From: Microbacterium helvum | GTDB taxonomy: Bacteria > Actinomycetota > Actinomycetes > Actinomycetales > Microbacteriaceae | Direction: 5' to 3' | Assembly (NCBI RefSeq): GCF_014779795.1 | Contig: NZ_JACXZS010000009.1 | Coordinates: forward strand, 144,834-208,833 | Length of the DNA: 64,000 nt | In this document: in pieces, positions 57,045-63,943 of the stretch | Layout: the number at the start of each line of letters is the position of its first letter | Numbering within the stretch: position 1 is the first letter of the stretch | Program-made: the position numbers and the translations under genes | Notes under the pieces: generated by a model | Seen by the model: the letters and a program-made list of their open reading frames with translations, nothing else | The model's database searches: none | Told to the model about the DNA's origin: nothing

Positions 57045-57224
57045 ATGAACCGCTCGCCGAACTCACTCGCTCTCACGTACAAGGATGCAGCCGTCCTCGT
57101 CGGCGTCGAGTACCGCACCATCCGATTGGGTGTCGAGCGAGGCACGATCCCCACCGTCCAGCTCGGGCCGCGCAGGATGATCCCCCGCGCCGCGCTGCTG
57201 CGGGTCTTCGGCGTCGAGCCCTGA
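57045..57224 (+). CDS. Excisionase-like small HTH protein
   Basis: A 59-residue protein: LTYKDAAVLVGVEYRTIRLGVERGTIPTVQLGPRRMIPRAALLRVFG. This is the helix-turn-helix/excisionase fold (MerR-like, HTH_17) with the usual pattern of a tyrosine-led helix, recognition helix and a wing ending in a conserved Arg and RAALL. AAGGAG six bases before the ATG. Divergent from the integrase unit. Probably the recombination directionality factor; a MerR-type regulator is the alternative. Confidence 0.75.
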   Translation: MNRSPNSLALTYKDAAVLVGVEYRTIRLGVERGTIPTVQLGPRRMIPRAALLRVFGVEP

Positions 57225-57245
57225 GCCTCGACGCACCTGATCCTC

Positions 57246-57956
57246 ATGGTCGACGCCCGGCTTCCCGCAGAGTGGCTGGGGAGCATCCGCATCGACAGCC
57301 TGAGCGACCGCGCGTTCCGCGTGCTCGCCGGCGCCCTGATGTGGTGCAACGGTCAGGGCACGGATGGTGAGATACCCGCCCGCTACACGAAGTACTTGCA
57401 CCCCGATGGCGACGATGCCGCCGCGTTCGAGGAGCTCGTGCGCGCCGGTCTCTGGGAGCACGGGGACGACGGCTATCGCCTCGTCGGCTGGGCGAGCACG
57501 CTCCGGCAATCGACCGCCGAGGAGGTGGAACGGTACCGCGAGGGGTCACGACGTCGCCAGAAGGAGTATCGCGACCGGCAGAGGCTTGCCGCTGCCGCTC
57601 CCCCGCCCGCGTCACTCGGCGAACGAGCGACTCGTGACGTGACGCATAACGGGCTGCGTGACGTGACGGCACACGTAGGCTCAGGCTCTTCTAACCCGAC
57701 CAAGAAGAGGAGAGCCTACGGAGCGCGTGACGCGATGGATGACGTCACGCATAACGCGGACTCGCCATTCTGCGCGAAACACCCGGGCGGCACCTCGGAG
57801 CCCTGCGGCGCATGCGCCCGCGCCAGAACCGCTCTGGAGGCGCGACAGAATCGGCTCACGATCCGCGGCTGGGACTGTACCGTCGACGGGCACAAGCTCG
57901 TCACCGACGGTACCTGCGCCGTCTGCGCGTTCCGCCCCGACCGCTCAGTCGCGTAG
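57246..57956 (+). CDS. Putative element replication or DNA-binding protein
   Basis: A 236-residue protein. The first 90 residues (WLGSIRIDSLSDRAFRVLAGALMWCNGQ...EELVRAGLWEHGDDGYRLVGW) look like the winged-helix N-domain of phage replication-initiator proteins. A charged helix follows (ERYREGSRRRQKEYRDRQR), then a low-complexity stretch and a C-terminal region with two Cys clusters (CAKHPGG..CGACARAR and CTVDGHK..CAVCAF) that may bind zinc. It follows the xis-like gene by 21 bases. Function inferred, not shown. Confidence 0.55.
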   Translation: MVDARLPAEWLGSIRIDSLSDRAFRVLAGALMWCNGQGTDGEIPARYTKYLHPDGDDAAAFEELVRAGLWEHGDDGYRLVGWASTLRQSTAEEVERYREGSRRRQKEYRDRQRLAAAAPPPASLGERATRDVTHNGLRDVTAHVGSGSSNPTKKRRAYGARDAMDDVTHNADSPFCAKHPGGTSEPCGACARARTALEARQNRLTIRGWDCTVDGHKLVTDGTCAVCAFRPDRSVA

Positions 57957-57975
57957 GGTCTCGAACGCCGGTCGA

Positions 57976-58386
57976 CTATACGATCCCGTCGCCCAGATCG
58001 GCAGCGAGGACGCGCACCTGGGCAGCCACGGCGTCGCGCATCCCGCGCACGCCGTCGAGGTCCCAGTTCTCGGGGTTGGGGAACTCCCATTCCACCCGCC
58101 GTCCTGCGACTGGGCCAGGCAGCTCAAGTCCGGGTTTCATCGTGACGACCACGTCCGCCGTGGACAGATCCGCCTCCGTGACAAGGCGTGGGCGCGCCGC
58201 CGCCGTGTCGGCGCCGACTTCATGCAGAGACTCTGCGATCACCGGATTGATCGCGTCTGCGGGGTTCAAGCCCGCGCTGGTGGAGATGAACGCGCCGGGC
58301 GCGATGACGTCGAGCAGGTGCGCGCCGAGCTGGGAGCGCCCGGCGTTGTGCTGGCAGATGAAGAGGACCGTGGGAGGGGTGGTCAT
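57976..58386 (-). CDS. Divergent low-molecular-weight phosphatase / arsenate reductase homologue
   Basis: A 136-residue LMW-PTP fold protein with the P-loop CQHNAGRSQ. Unlike the other three homologues in this operon it lacks the MGCGDACP segment (reads MKPGLELPG) and the PGKRYxDWE(L) block (reads EFPNPENWDLDG). It may still reduce arsenate via mycothiol or glutaredoxin, or may have another substrate. AGGAG before the ATG. It is the last gene of the visible operon, overlapping the flavoprotein by four bases and 19 bases from the convergent element gene. Confidence 0.78.
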   Translation of the reverse strand: MTTPPTVLFICQHNAGRSQLGAHLLDVIAPGAFISTSAGLNPADAINPVIAESLHEVGADTAAARPRLVTEADLSTADVVVTMKPGLELPGPVAGRRVEWEFPNPENWDLDGVRGMRDAVAAQVRVLAADLGDGIV

Positions 58387-59765
58387 GCGGAGGCTCCTAG
58401 AGGAAGGTGCGCTCGCGACCACGCCTGCGTCGCCGCCTGCACGGCATCCCAGGGTGACCCGAGCGGTGGCGTGTAAGAAAGATCGAGGTCGCTGACCTGG
58501 TCGACCGTCAGACCGGCGAACAACGCGGTCGCGAAGGTGTCGACCCGTTTCGCGGTCTCGGTGCCGAGTCGTCCGACGAGTTGCGCGCCGAGCAGTCGGC
58601 CGGTGTCACGATCGCCGGTGACGCGGAAGGTGATGGGCTGCGCGCCCGGGTAGTAGCGCTTGTGATCGTCGGCCGCGGATTGCGTGGTCGACGCCGCGAA
58701 GCCTGCCGCGAGGGCCTCGTGTTCGCGGAGTCCGGTGCGTGCCGCGACGACGTCGAAGACCTTCACGACCTGCGTGCCGACGGATCCCGCGAACCGGGCG
58801 TCGCCGCCGAGCGCATTCTCTCCAGCGATGCGACCCTGCTTGTGCGCGGTCGTGCCCAGTGGGAGGTAGGTCACACCGAGCAGACGGTGGTGCGTGACGA
58901 CGCCGTCGCCGGCAGCGAAGACGTGTGGGATGCCGGTGCGCATCTGCTCGTCGACGACAACCGCCCGACCGGCACCGAGCCGTGCGCCCGCAGCCTCAAG
59001 GAGGGCGGTGTTGGGGCGGACACCGACCACGGCGAGCACCACATCGGCTGCATGTGACACGGGTTCTCCGAGATGCTCTGCGTGCACAAGGAGTCCGGAG
59101 TCCGTCTTCTCGACCGCCTTCACGATGGTCTGCGTATGGACCTCGACACCGTGCTCGACCAGTTCGTCGTGGACGATGGCTGCGAGTTCGGGGTCGAGCG
59201 TGGAGAGCACCTCCGGGCCGCGCTGCAGCTGTGTGACGCGCATGCCCCGTGCCCGGAATCCTTCCGCCATCTCCAGGCCGACATAACCTGCACCGATGAT
59301 GACCGCCCTGCGCGGCACGTGATCCGCCAGATACGCGTCGAGCGCGAAGGTGTCGCCCATGGAGTGGATGACGTGGACGCCATCGTGGGGCCCGAGCTCG
59401 CCGAGTCCGACGATGCCGGCGAAGGACGGAAGGGCCCCGGTGCCGACGATGAGTTCGTCGTAGCCGATCTCGGACTCTCCGCCGTTGTCGCGGACGGTCA
59501 GTCGACGCTGACCGACATCGATCTTGGTGGCCAGCGTGTTCAGCCGCAGGGTCATGCCGGTGGCCTCGAGGTCGGCGTGAGTGCGGTGGGCGAGCGACTG
59601 CCACGGCTGCACATCCCCCGAGAAGTAATACGGGATGCCGCAGATCGAGTAGTTCGGAAATTCGTCCGCGACGACTACGGTCACGTCGGCGGTCGGGTTC
59701 AGCTCGCGGGCGCGCAGTGCTGCGGAGATGCCCGCGTCACTGCCGCCGATGGCGACGATGTGCAT
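58383..59765 (-). CDS. FAD-dependent CoA-disulfide-reductase-like oxidoreductase
   Basis: A 460-residue pyridine-nucleotide disulfide oxidoreductase. FAD-binding GGSDAGISAAL, a single redox Cys42 in NYSICGIPYY (as in CoA disulfide reductase and NADH oxidase, not a CxxxxC pair), NAD-binding IGAGYVGLEMAEGF, FAD motif IPHVFAAGDGVV, and a C-terminal dimerisation domain. In this setting it may regenerate a thiol needed by the arsenate reductases. It overlaps the downstream phosphatase gene by four bases. Confidence 0.85.
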   Translation of the reverse strand: MHIVAIGGSDAGISAALRARELNPTADVTVVVADEFPNYSICGIPYYFSGDVQPWQSLAHRTHADLEATGMTLRLNTLATKIDVGQRRLTVRDNGGESEIGYDELIVGTGALPSFAGIVGLGELGPHDGVHVIHSMGDTFALDAYLADHVPRRAVIIGAGYVGLEMAEGFRARGMRVTQLQRGPEVLSTLDPELAAIVHDELVEHGVEVHTQTIVKAVEKTDSGLLVHAEHLGEPVSHAADVVLAVVGVRPNTALLEAAGARLGAGRAVVVDEQMRTGIPHVFAAGDGVVTHHRLLGVTYLPLGTTAHKQGRIAGENALGGDARFAGSVGTQVVKVFDVVAARTGLREHEALAAGFAASTTQSAADDHKRYYPGAQPITFRVTGDRDTGRLLGAQLVGRLGTETAKRVDTFATALFAGLTVDQVSDLDLSYTPPLGSPWDAVQAATQAWSRAHLPLGASA

Positions 59766-59790
59766 TGGTTCCCTGTCGGTAGGGGTGAGG

Positions 59791-60435
59791 TCAGTCGTGG
59801 ACGAGTTCGGCGAGCAGATGCTCGACGCGATCACGGATGTCGTCGCGCACTCGCCGCACCCCGTCCAGGTCCAGCTCGGCTGGATCGTCGAGGAGCCAGT
59901 CGAGGTATCGCTTGCCCGGGTAGAGCGGGCACGCATCACCGCAGCCCATCGTGATCACTGCATCGGCCGCGCGTACGACGTCGTCCGTCAACGGCTTCGG
60001 GAACTCGTCGGTGACGTCCAGATCGATCTCGGCGAGCACGAACGCGACCTCGGGCAGGATCCGTTCCCCCGGCTGGGAACCCGCCGATCGGACGTGGACC
60101 CGGTCGCCGGCGAGGTGCCGGGTCAGTGCCGCGGCCATCTGCGAGCGGCCGGAGTTCTGCACGCAGACGAACAGCACCTCTGGTACCCGCTTCACGATCA
60201 GTCCCTTCGACTGCGCCAGCGCAGTCAATCGATCGCGTGCGAACTTCTCGGCGAGGCTGGGGAGGTGAGTCTTGACGGTCGCCGTGCGAGCCAGCGCGGT
60301 GTAGGACTCGAAGACGACCCGCTCGACGGTTTCCTCGCTGACCATGCCCGCGAACTGCTGCCCCAGGCGCTCCGCCGCCCGATGGAGGACCGAGTCGGGT
60401 GAGAGCAGCGCGCGCTGGCCCGCTGCGCCGGTCAT
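59791..60435 (-). CDS. Arsenate reductase with N-terminal three-helix domain
   Basis: A 214-residue protein. The first 75 or so residues form a helical bundle (HRAAERLGQQFAGMVSEETVERVVFESYTALA) known from actinobacterial ArsC relatives. An LMW-PTP domain follows, with CVQNSGRSQMAAAL, DEFPKPLTDDVVRAADAVITMGCGDACPLYPGKRYLDW. The same helical segment is present inside the ArsR-ArsC fusion of this operon. Four-base overlap with the next arsC. Confidence 0.88.
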   Translation of the reverse strand: MTGAAGQRALLSPDSVLHRAAERLGQQFAGMVSEETVERVVFESYTALARTATVKTHLPSLAEKFARDRLTALAQSKGLIVKRVPEVLFVCVQNSGRSQMAAALTRHLAGDRVHVRSAGSQPGERILPEVAFVLAEIDLDVTDEFPKPLTDDVVRAADAVITMGCGDACPLYPGKRYLDWLLDDPAELDLDGVRRVRDDIRDRVEHLLAELVHD

Positions 60436-60848
60436 GCTGCGCCTCGCGTGGGGAGAAGCTCGGCGAGAAGCTCCTCGACCCGTCGGCGAATTTCGTCTCG
60501 GATCGGGCGAACCGCATCGATTCCCTGTCCGGCGGGGTCGTCGAGCTCCCAGTCTTCGTAACGCTTCCCAGGGAAGATCGGACATGCGTCGCCGCAGCCC
60601 ATTGTGATGACGACGTCCGACTCTTTGACGGCATCGACGGTCAGCACTTTGGGGGTGTTCCCCGCGATGTCGATGCCCTCTTCGGCCATCGCATCGATGG
60701 CCACCGGATTGATGGCATCCTTCGGGGCCGACCCGGCCGAGAGCACCTCAACATCGTTGCCGGCAAGAGCGCGCAGATAGCCCGCGGCCATCTGGGATCG
60801 ACCCGCGTTGTGCACGCAGACGAACAGGACGGTGGGCTTGTCGGTCAT
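60432..60848 (-). CDS. arsC: Arsenate reductase (thiol-dependent, LMW-PTP type)
   Basis: Reduces arsenate to arsenite, 138 residues. P-loop CVHNAGRSQMAAGYL, SAGSAPKDAINPVAIDAM, and ITMGCGDACPIFPGKRYEDWELDDPAGQ with the resolving Cys and the catalytic DDP. In actinobacteria such enzymes use mycothiol/mycoredoxin. It is 38 bases after the ArsR-ArsC fusion gene, and a copy of that protein's presumed operator lies between them. Confidence 0.93.
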   Translation of the reverse strand: MTDKPTVLFVCVHNAGRSQMAAGYLRALAGNDVEVLSAGSAPKDAINPVAIDAMAEEGIDIAGNTPKVLTVDAVKESDVVITMGCGDACPIFPGKRYEDWELDDPAGQGIDAVRPIRDEIRRRVEELLAELLPTRGAA

Positions 60849-60874
60849 AGGGTCTCGCCTTCCTCACGAAAAGC

Positions 60875-60890
60875 ATAGACCACGATCTAT
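60875..60890. promoter_or_regulatory. Second ars operator copy, overlapping the arsRC stop codon
   Basis: ATAGAC-CACG-ATCTAT, differing in one base from the perfect palindrome at 61788-61803. It spans the last codon and stop of the fusion gene and lies 27 bases upstream of the arsC start, so it could control an internal promoter or roadblock transcription. Confidence 0.6.
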
Positions 60891-61789
60891 TGATTGCGAA
60901 GAGTGCCGTGTCTGTCGTCGAGGAGCAGATCCGCCAGGAGCGCGCGCACCCTCGTCTCGATGTCATCTCGGATGACGCGAATCCGATCCGGGGCCTTGCC
61001 CACCGGGTCTTCCAGCTCCCAGTCCAAGTACCGCCGGCCCGGGTAGATGGGACAGGCATCACCGCATCCCATCGTGATGACGACGTCGGCTGCACGGACC
61101 ACGTCGTCGGTCAGCGGCTTCGGGAACTCACCACCAAGGGGAACACCGATCTCGTCGAGCGTCGCGACGATGCTGCCGCGCACATCACCTGCGGGCGCTG
61201 AGCCGGCCGTCCACACCGTCACGCGATCCCCCGCAAGCTGACGAAGGATCCCGGCGGCGATCTGAGACCGACCGGCATTCTGCACACAGACGAAGAGGAC
61301 CGTCGGCATGCCGCTCGGACGCACTGCGGCGCCCTCAAGCGCGTTGAGCCGCGCCGCCGCGAACGCCGCCGTTCGACTGGCAAGCATCGGCGAATCCGAG
61401 CCGCTCGCAAGCAGGTCGTAGCTTTCGACAACCTTCGCGCGGACCGTCTCGGGACCGAACACGCCGCGGAATCGCTGGGCGAGATCGGCCACGATGCGAT
61501 CAAGATCCGGGGGCGACGCACCCCGCTCGGCGGCGCCGAGGAGCGCATCGACTCGCTCGGCATGATCGTCGGCGATCGAGTACCAGACGCGACGACCATC
61601 CGGCTCGCGCACCACGACACCGTCCTCGCGAAGCGCCTTCATGTGATGGCTCACCGTGGGCTGGCGGAGGTCGAGGGCGTTCGCGAGGTGGCCGACCAGC
61701 ATCCGACCGTCGTCGGACTCACGGATGAGGCGGAGAATTCGCGCCCGCGTCGGATCACCCAGAGAGGTGAGATCCATCGCTTGACCCAT
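60887..61789 (-). CDS. ArsR-ArsC fusion protein
   Basis: A 300-residue protein. Residues 1-80 are an ArsR-type winged helix (SLGDPTRARILRLI, HLANALDLRQPTVSHHMKALREDGVV). Residues 85-150 are the helical bundle seen in the neighbouring ArsC. Residues about 160-300 are a complete LMW-PTP arsenate reductase (VLFVCVQNAGRSQIAAGIL, ITMGCGDACPIYPGRRYLDWELEDP). The HTH half contains no cysteine, so the usual ArsR CxC arsenite site is absent. All cysteines are in the reductase half. ATG at 61789 lies inside a palindrome, probably its own operator. Fusions of this order (arsRC) are known but rare. Confidence 0.92.
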   Translation of the reverse strand: MGQAMDLTSLGDPTRARILRLIRESDDGRMLVGHLANALDLRQPTVSHHMKALREDGVVVREPDGRRVWYSIADDHAERVDALLGAAERGASPPDLDRIVADLAQRFRGVFGPETVRAKVVESYDLLASGSDSPMLASRTAAFAAARLNALEGAAVRPSGMPTVLFVCVQNAGRSQIAAGILRQLAGDRVTVWTAGSAPAGDVRGSIVATLDEIGVPLGGEFPKPLTDDVVRAADVVITMGCGDACPIYPGRRYLDWELEDPVGKAPDRIRVIRDDIETRVRALLADLLLDDRHGTLRNQ

Positions 61790-61814
61790 AGACCGCAGTC
61801 TATCCCTGTAGGGA
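61788..61814 (-). promoter_or_regulatory. ars operator and leaderless promoter of arsRC
   Basis: Perfect palindrome ATAGAC-CGCA-GTCTAT at 61788-61803 covers the arsRC start codon. On the minus strand it contains TAGACT (61802-61797), a good -10, ending seven bases before the ATG, which fits a leaderless transcript. Immediately upstream is a second palindrome TCCCT-GT-AGGGA (61803-61814). Confidence 0.7.
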
Positions 61815-61836
61815 ATGGGGAGGCCGTGTCGACTGA

Positions 61837-62121
61837 TCAGCCCCGCACCGAGGCGAGATCTCTTGCGTGCCGCCCCAGGCGGGTAATTGCCCAGAAGTCG
61901 TCGGATCGTTCGATCCACCCCAGATTCGCCAGCTGCCAGAGCAGCTGCCCCGCGATACGAGGCAACCGACGCTCGTGCGCCGGCGTGATCGGAGACACGC
62001 TCTCCAGCCACGCGGATGCGACGTCGCCGGCATCGCGAACACCGCCGGCGCTCACGATACCCAGGACGGCAAGGCGCGGTTCACTGAGATAGCGACGAAT
62101 CGTCGCGTCATCCATCGTCAC
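61837..62121 (-). CDS. Small uncharacterised protein in the ars operon
   Basis: A 94-residue protein starting at GTG 62121 (overlapping the arsN1-like stop, GTGA) or ATG 62115. The sequence (MDDATIRRYLSEPRLAVLGIV...LPRIAGQLLWQLANLGWIERSDDFWAITRLGRHARDL) has the feel of a winged-helix domain: a helical first half, then a helix ending in LGWIER and a beta wing. I recognise no family. It lies between arsN1 and arsRC and could be an accessory regulator. Confidence 0.68.
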   Translation of the reverse strand: MTMDDATIRRYLSEPRLAVLGIVSAGGVRDAGDVASAWLESVSPITPAHERRLPRIAGQLLWQLANLGWIERSDDFWAITRLGRHARDLASVRG

Positions 62122-62630
62122 GCTCCGTCCACTCGACTACTGCGCCGCTCGATCAGGATCGTGTCCCGCCAGGTGCCGGCATGCGGTCCGAGCCCGGCCC
62201 GGGCGATCCGCTCCCGCCGCCCCACGAGGCGGAATCCGGCAGCTTCGTGAAGTCGCAGGCTCGCGCTGTTCTCCGGGAAGATGCTCGACTGAATCGTCCA
62301 GACACCCGCATCCTCGGCCGCCGCGATGAACGCTCCCAGCAGGAGCTGCCCGATACCCCGCCCCCGCGCGGCGCGATCCACATAGACCGAGTGCTCGACG
62401 ACCCCGCGGTAGGCCGGGCGAGAGGAGACAGGGGATGCTGCCACCCAGCCACACACAGCGCCGTCCTCTGCGACGGCGACGAGCCGCAGTCCGGGCAGCT
62501 TGCCGGCGTCGAACGCGCTCCAGGACGGAGTGGCGACCTCGAAGGTCGCCTCTCCGTCCTCGATCCCCTGCGCATAGATCCGCTCGACCGCAGGCCAATC
62601 GGCCCGCTCCATGACGCGCACCCGGGTCAT
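62118..62630 (-). CDS. arsN1: GNAT acetyltransferase, ArsN1-like (arsinothricin/phosphinothricin type)
   Basis: A 170-residue N-acetyltransferase. IYAQGIEDGEATFEVATPSW, AGWVAASPVSSRPAYRGVVEHSVYVDRAARGRGIGQLLLGAFI and FPENSASLRLHEAAGFRLVGRRERIA are hallmarks of the phosphinothricin/arsinothricin acetyltransferase group. Placement in an ars operon points to ArsN1, which detoxifies the organoarsenical antibiotic arsinothricin by N-acetylation. Overlaps the ArsO-like gene by four bases. Substrate is inferred from family and context. Confidence 0.82.
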   Translation of the reverse strand: MTRVRVMERADWPAVERIYAQGIEDGEATFEVATPSWSAFDAGKLPGLRLVAVAEDGAVCGWVAASPVSSRPAYRGVVEHSVYVDRAARGRGIGQLLLGAFIAAAEDAGVWTIQSSIFPENSASLRLHEAAGFRLVGRRERIARAGLGPHAGTWRDTILIERRSSRVDGA

Positions 62631-63943
62631 GAGCAGCAGGAACCGCCGCTGCCAGCATCCGTCGAGCAGACGCCCGTCGCCGGAAGCACCAGCTCGACAT
62701 TCGCGGCGGACGCGGTGTCGCCGGCGAGCCACGCCGTCACCGATCGGACCTGCTCGTAGCCGGTGGCGAGCAGGAACGTCGGCGCGCGGCCGTACGACTT
62801 CATGCCGACGATGAAGAACCCCTGCTCCGGGTGGGTCAGCTCGCGGAAGCCGTGCGGTTCGACCGTCCCGCACGAGTGGACGTTCGGGTCGATGAGCGGC
62901 GCGAGGCGCTTGGGTGCCTCGACGATCTCGTCGAGCTCCAGCCGGATCTCGCGCAGCATGTCCAGGTTCGGGCGGAACCCGGTGGCGTTCACGACCACGT
63001 CAGTCTCGTGCGTGACGACCTCGCCGGCGCGGTGGCCGATCAGCTCCACGGCGTCGCCGGCGCGACGAGCTCGGATGGCCTCGAAGCCGTCGACGAGTGC
63101 GATGTCTCCGCGCTGGACGGCGCGGTCCACCCTGCTGCCGAGGTCGGCTCGGCCGATGAGCTCGTCATCGGGCGACGACGACACCCGCACGGCCTTCGTA
63201 TTGCGGATCAGCCACGTCACCGTCGTCCCCGCCTCCTCCCGCGCGAGCTTCACCAGTGCGAGCAGCGTGTTCGCGGCGGAATGCCCCGCGCCGACGACGG
63301 TCACCCGTCGCCCCGCGAACACGGCACGATCCCGGCCGAGGACGTCCGGCAGCGCAGCGGTCACCCGATCGGCGATCTCGGTCATGCCCAGCAACTCCAG
63401 CCCACTGGACGACAGCGAGTTCGGCGAGAGGTAGGTTCCGGACGCATCGATCACGGCACGGGCCGCGATGTCTTCGACCTCGCCATCGGCGGTCCGTACG
63501 CGCAGCGAGAACGGCGTCGCGGCGCGACCGGCCGTGCGCGTGCGGTCCATGCCCTCCTTCGTGACGCCGATCACTTCCGCGCCCGTCCGGATGCACGGCG
63601 CGATCTCTTGCAGCGCGGCGAGCGGAGCGACGTACTTCTCGACGAGCTCGGCGCCCGACGGCGCACGCTCGGGGTCGGGCAGGACCCACCCCTGCTGCTC
63701 CAACAGACGACGGGATGCCGGGTCGACGAGGTGCTTCCACGGCGAGAACAGGCGCGTGTGGCCCCACGAGCGCACGCTGGCCGCGACCTCGTCGCCGGCC
63801 TCGAAGATCAGGAAGTCGATCCCTCGCTCCACGAGGTGGGCCGCGGCCGCCAGTCCGATGGGGCCGGCGCCGATGATCGCGACCGGCAGTGCCGTCAGGC
63901 GGCCCGTGTCGGCGACGCGGGGAGTCAGGTCGAGCAGGGTCAC
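62627..63943 (-). CDS. arsO: ArsO-like NAD(P)/FAD-binding monooxygenase
   Basis: A 438-residue flavoprotein. First dinucleotide motif IIGAGPIGLAAAAHL, then SWGHTRLFSPWKHLVDP, a second nucleotide motif VVGAGHSAANTLLAL, the ATGFRPNLDM block and a C-terminal Cys-rich tail (GVCSTDAGSGGSCCS). This matches flavin-containing monooxygenases called ArsO in ars operons, whose substrate is not firmly known. The tail cysteines could bind arsenic. GTG start with GGAGG five bases upstream. It is the first visible gene of the operon. Confidence 0.82.
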   Translation of the reverse strand: MTLLDLTPRVADTGRLTALPVAIIGAGPIGLAAAAHLVERGIDFLIFEAGDEVAASVRSWGHTRLFSPWKHLVDPASRRLLEQQGWVLPDPERAPSGAELVEKYVAPLAALQEIAPCIRTGAEVIGVTKEGMDRTRTAGRAATPFSLRVRTADGEVEDIAARAVIDASGTYLSPNSLSSSGLELLGMTEIADRVTAALPDVLGRDRAVFAGRRVTVVGAGHSAANTLLALVKLAREEAGTTVTWLIRNTKAVRVSSSPDDELIGRADLGSRVDRAVQRGDIALVDGFEAIRARRAGDAVELIGHRAGEVVTHETDVVVNATGFRPNLDMLREIRLELDEIVEAPKRLAPLIDPNVHSCGTVEPHGFRELTHPEQGFFIVGMKSYGRAPTFLLATGYEQVRSVTAWLAGDTASAANVELVLPATGVCSTDAGSGGSCCS

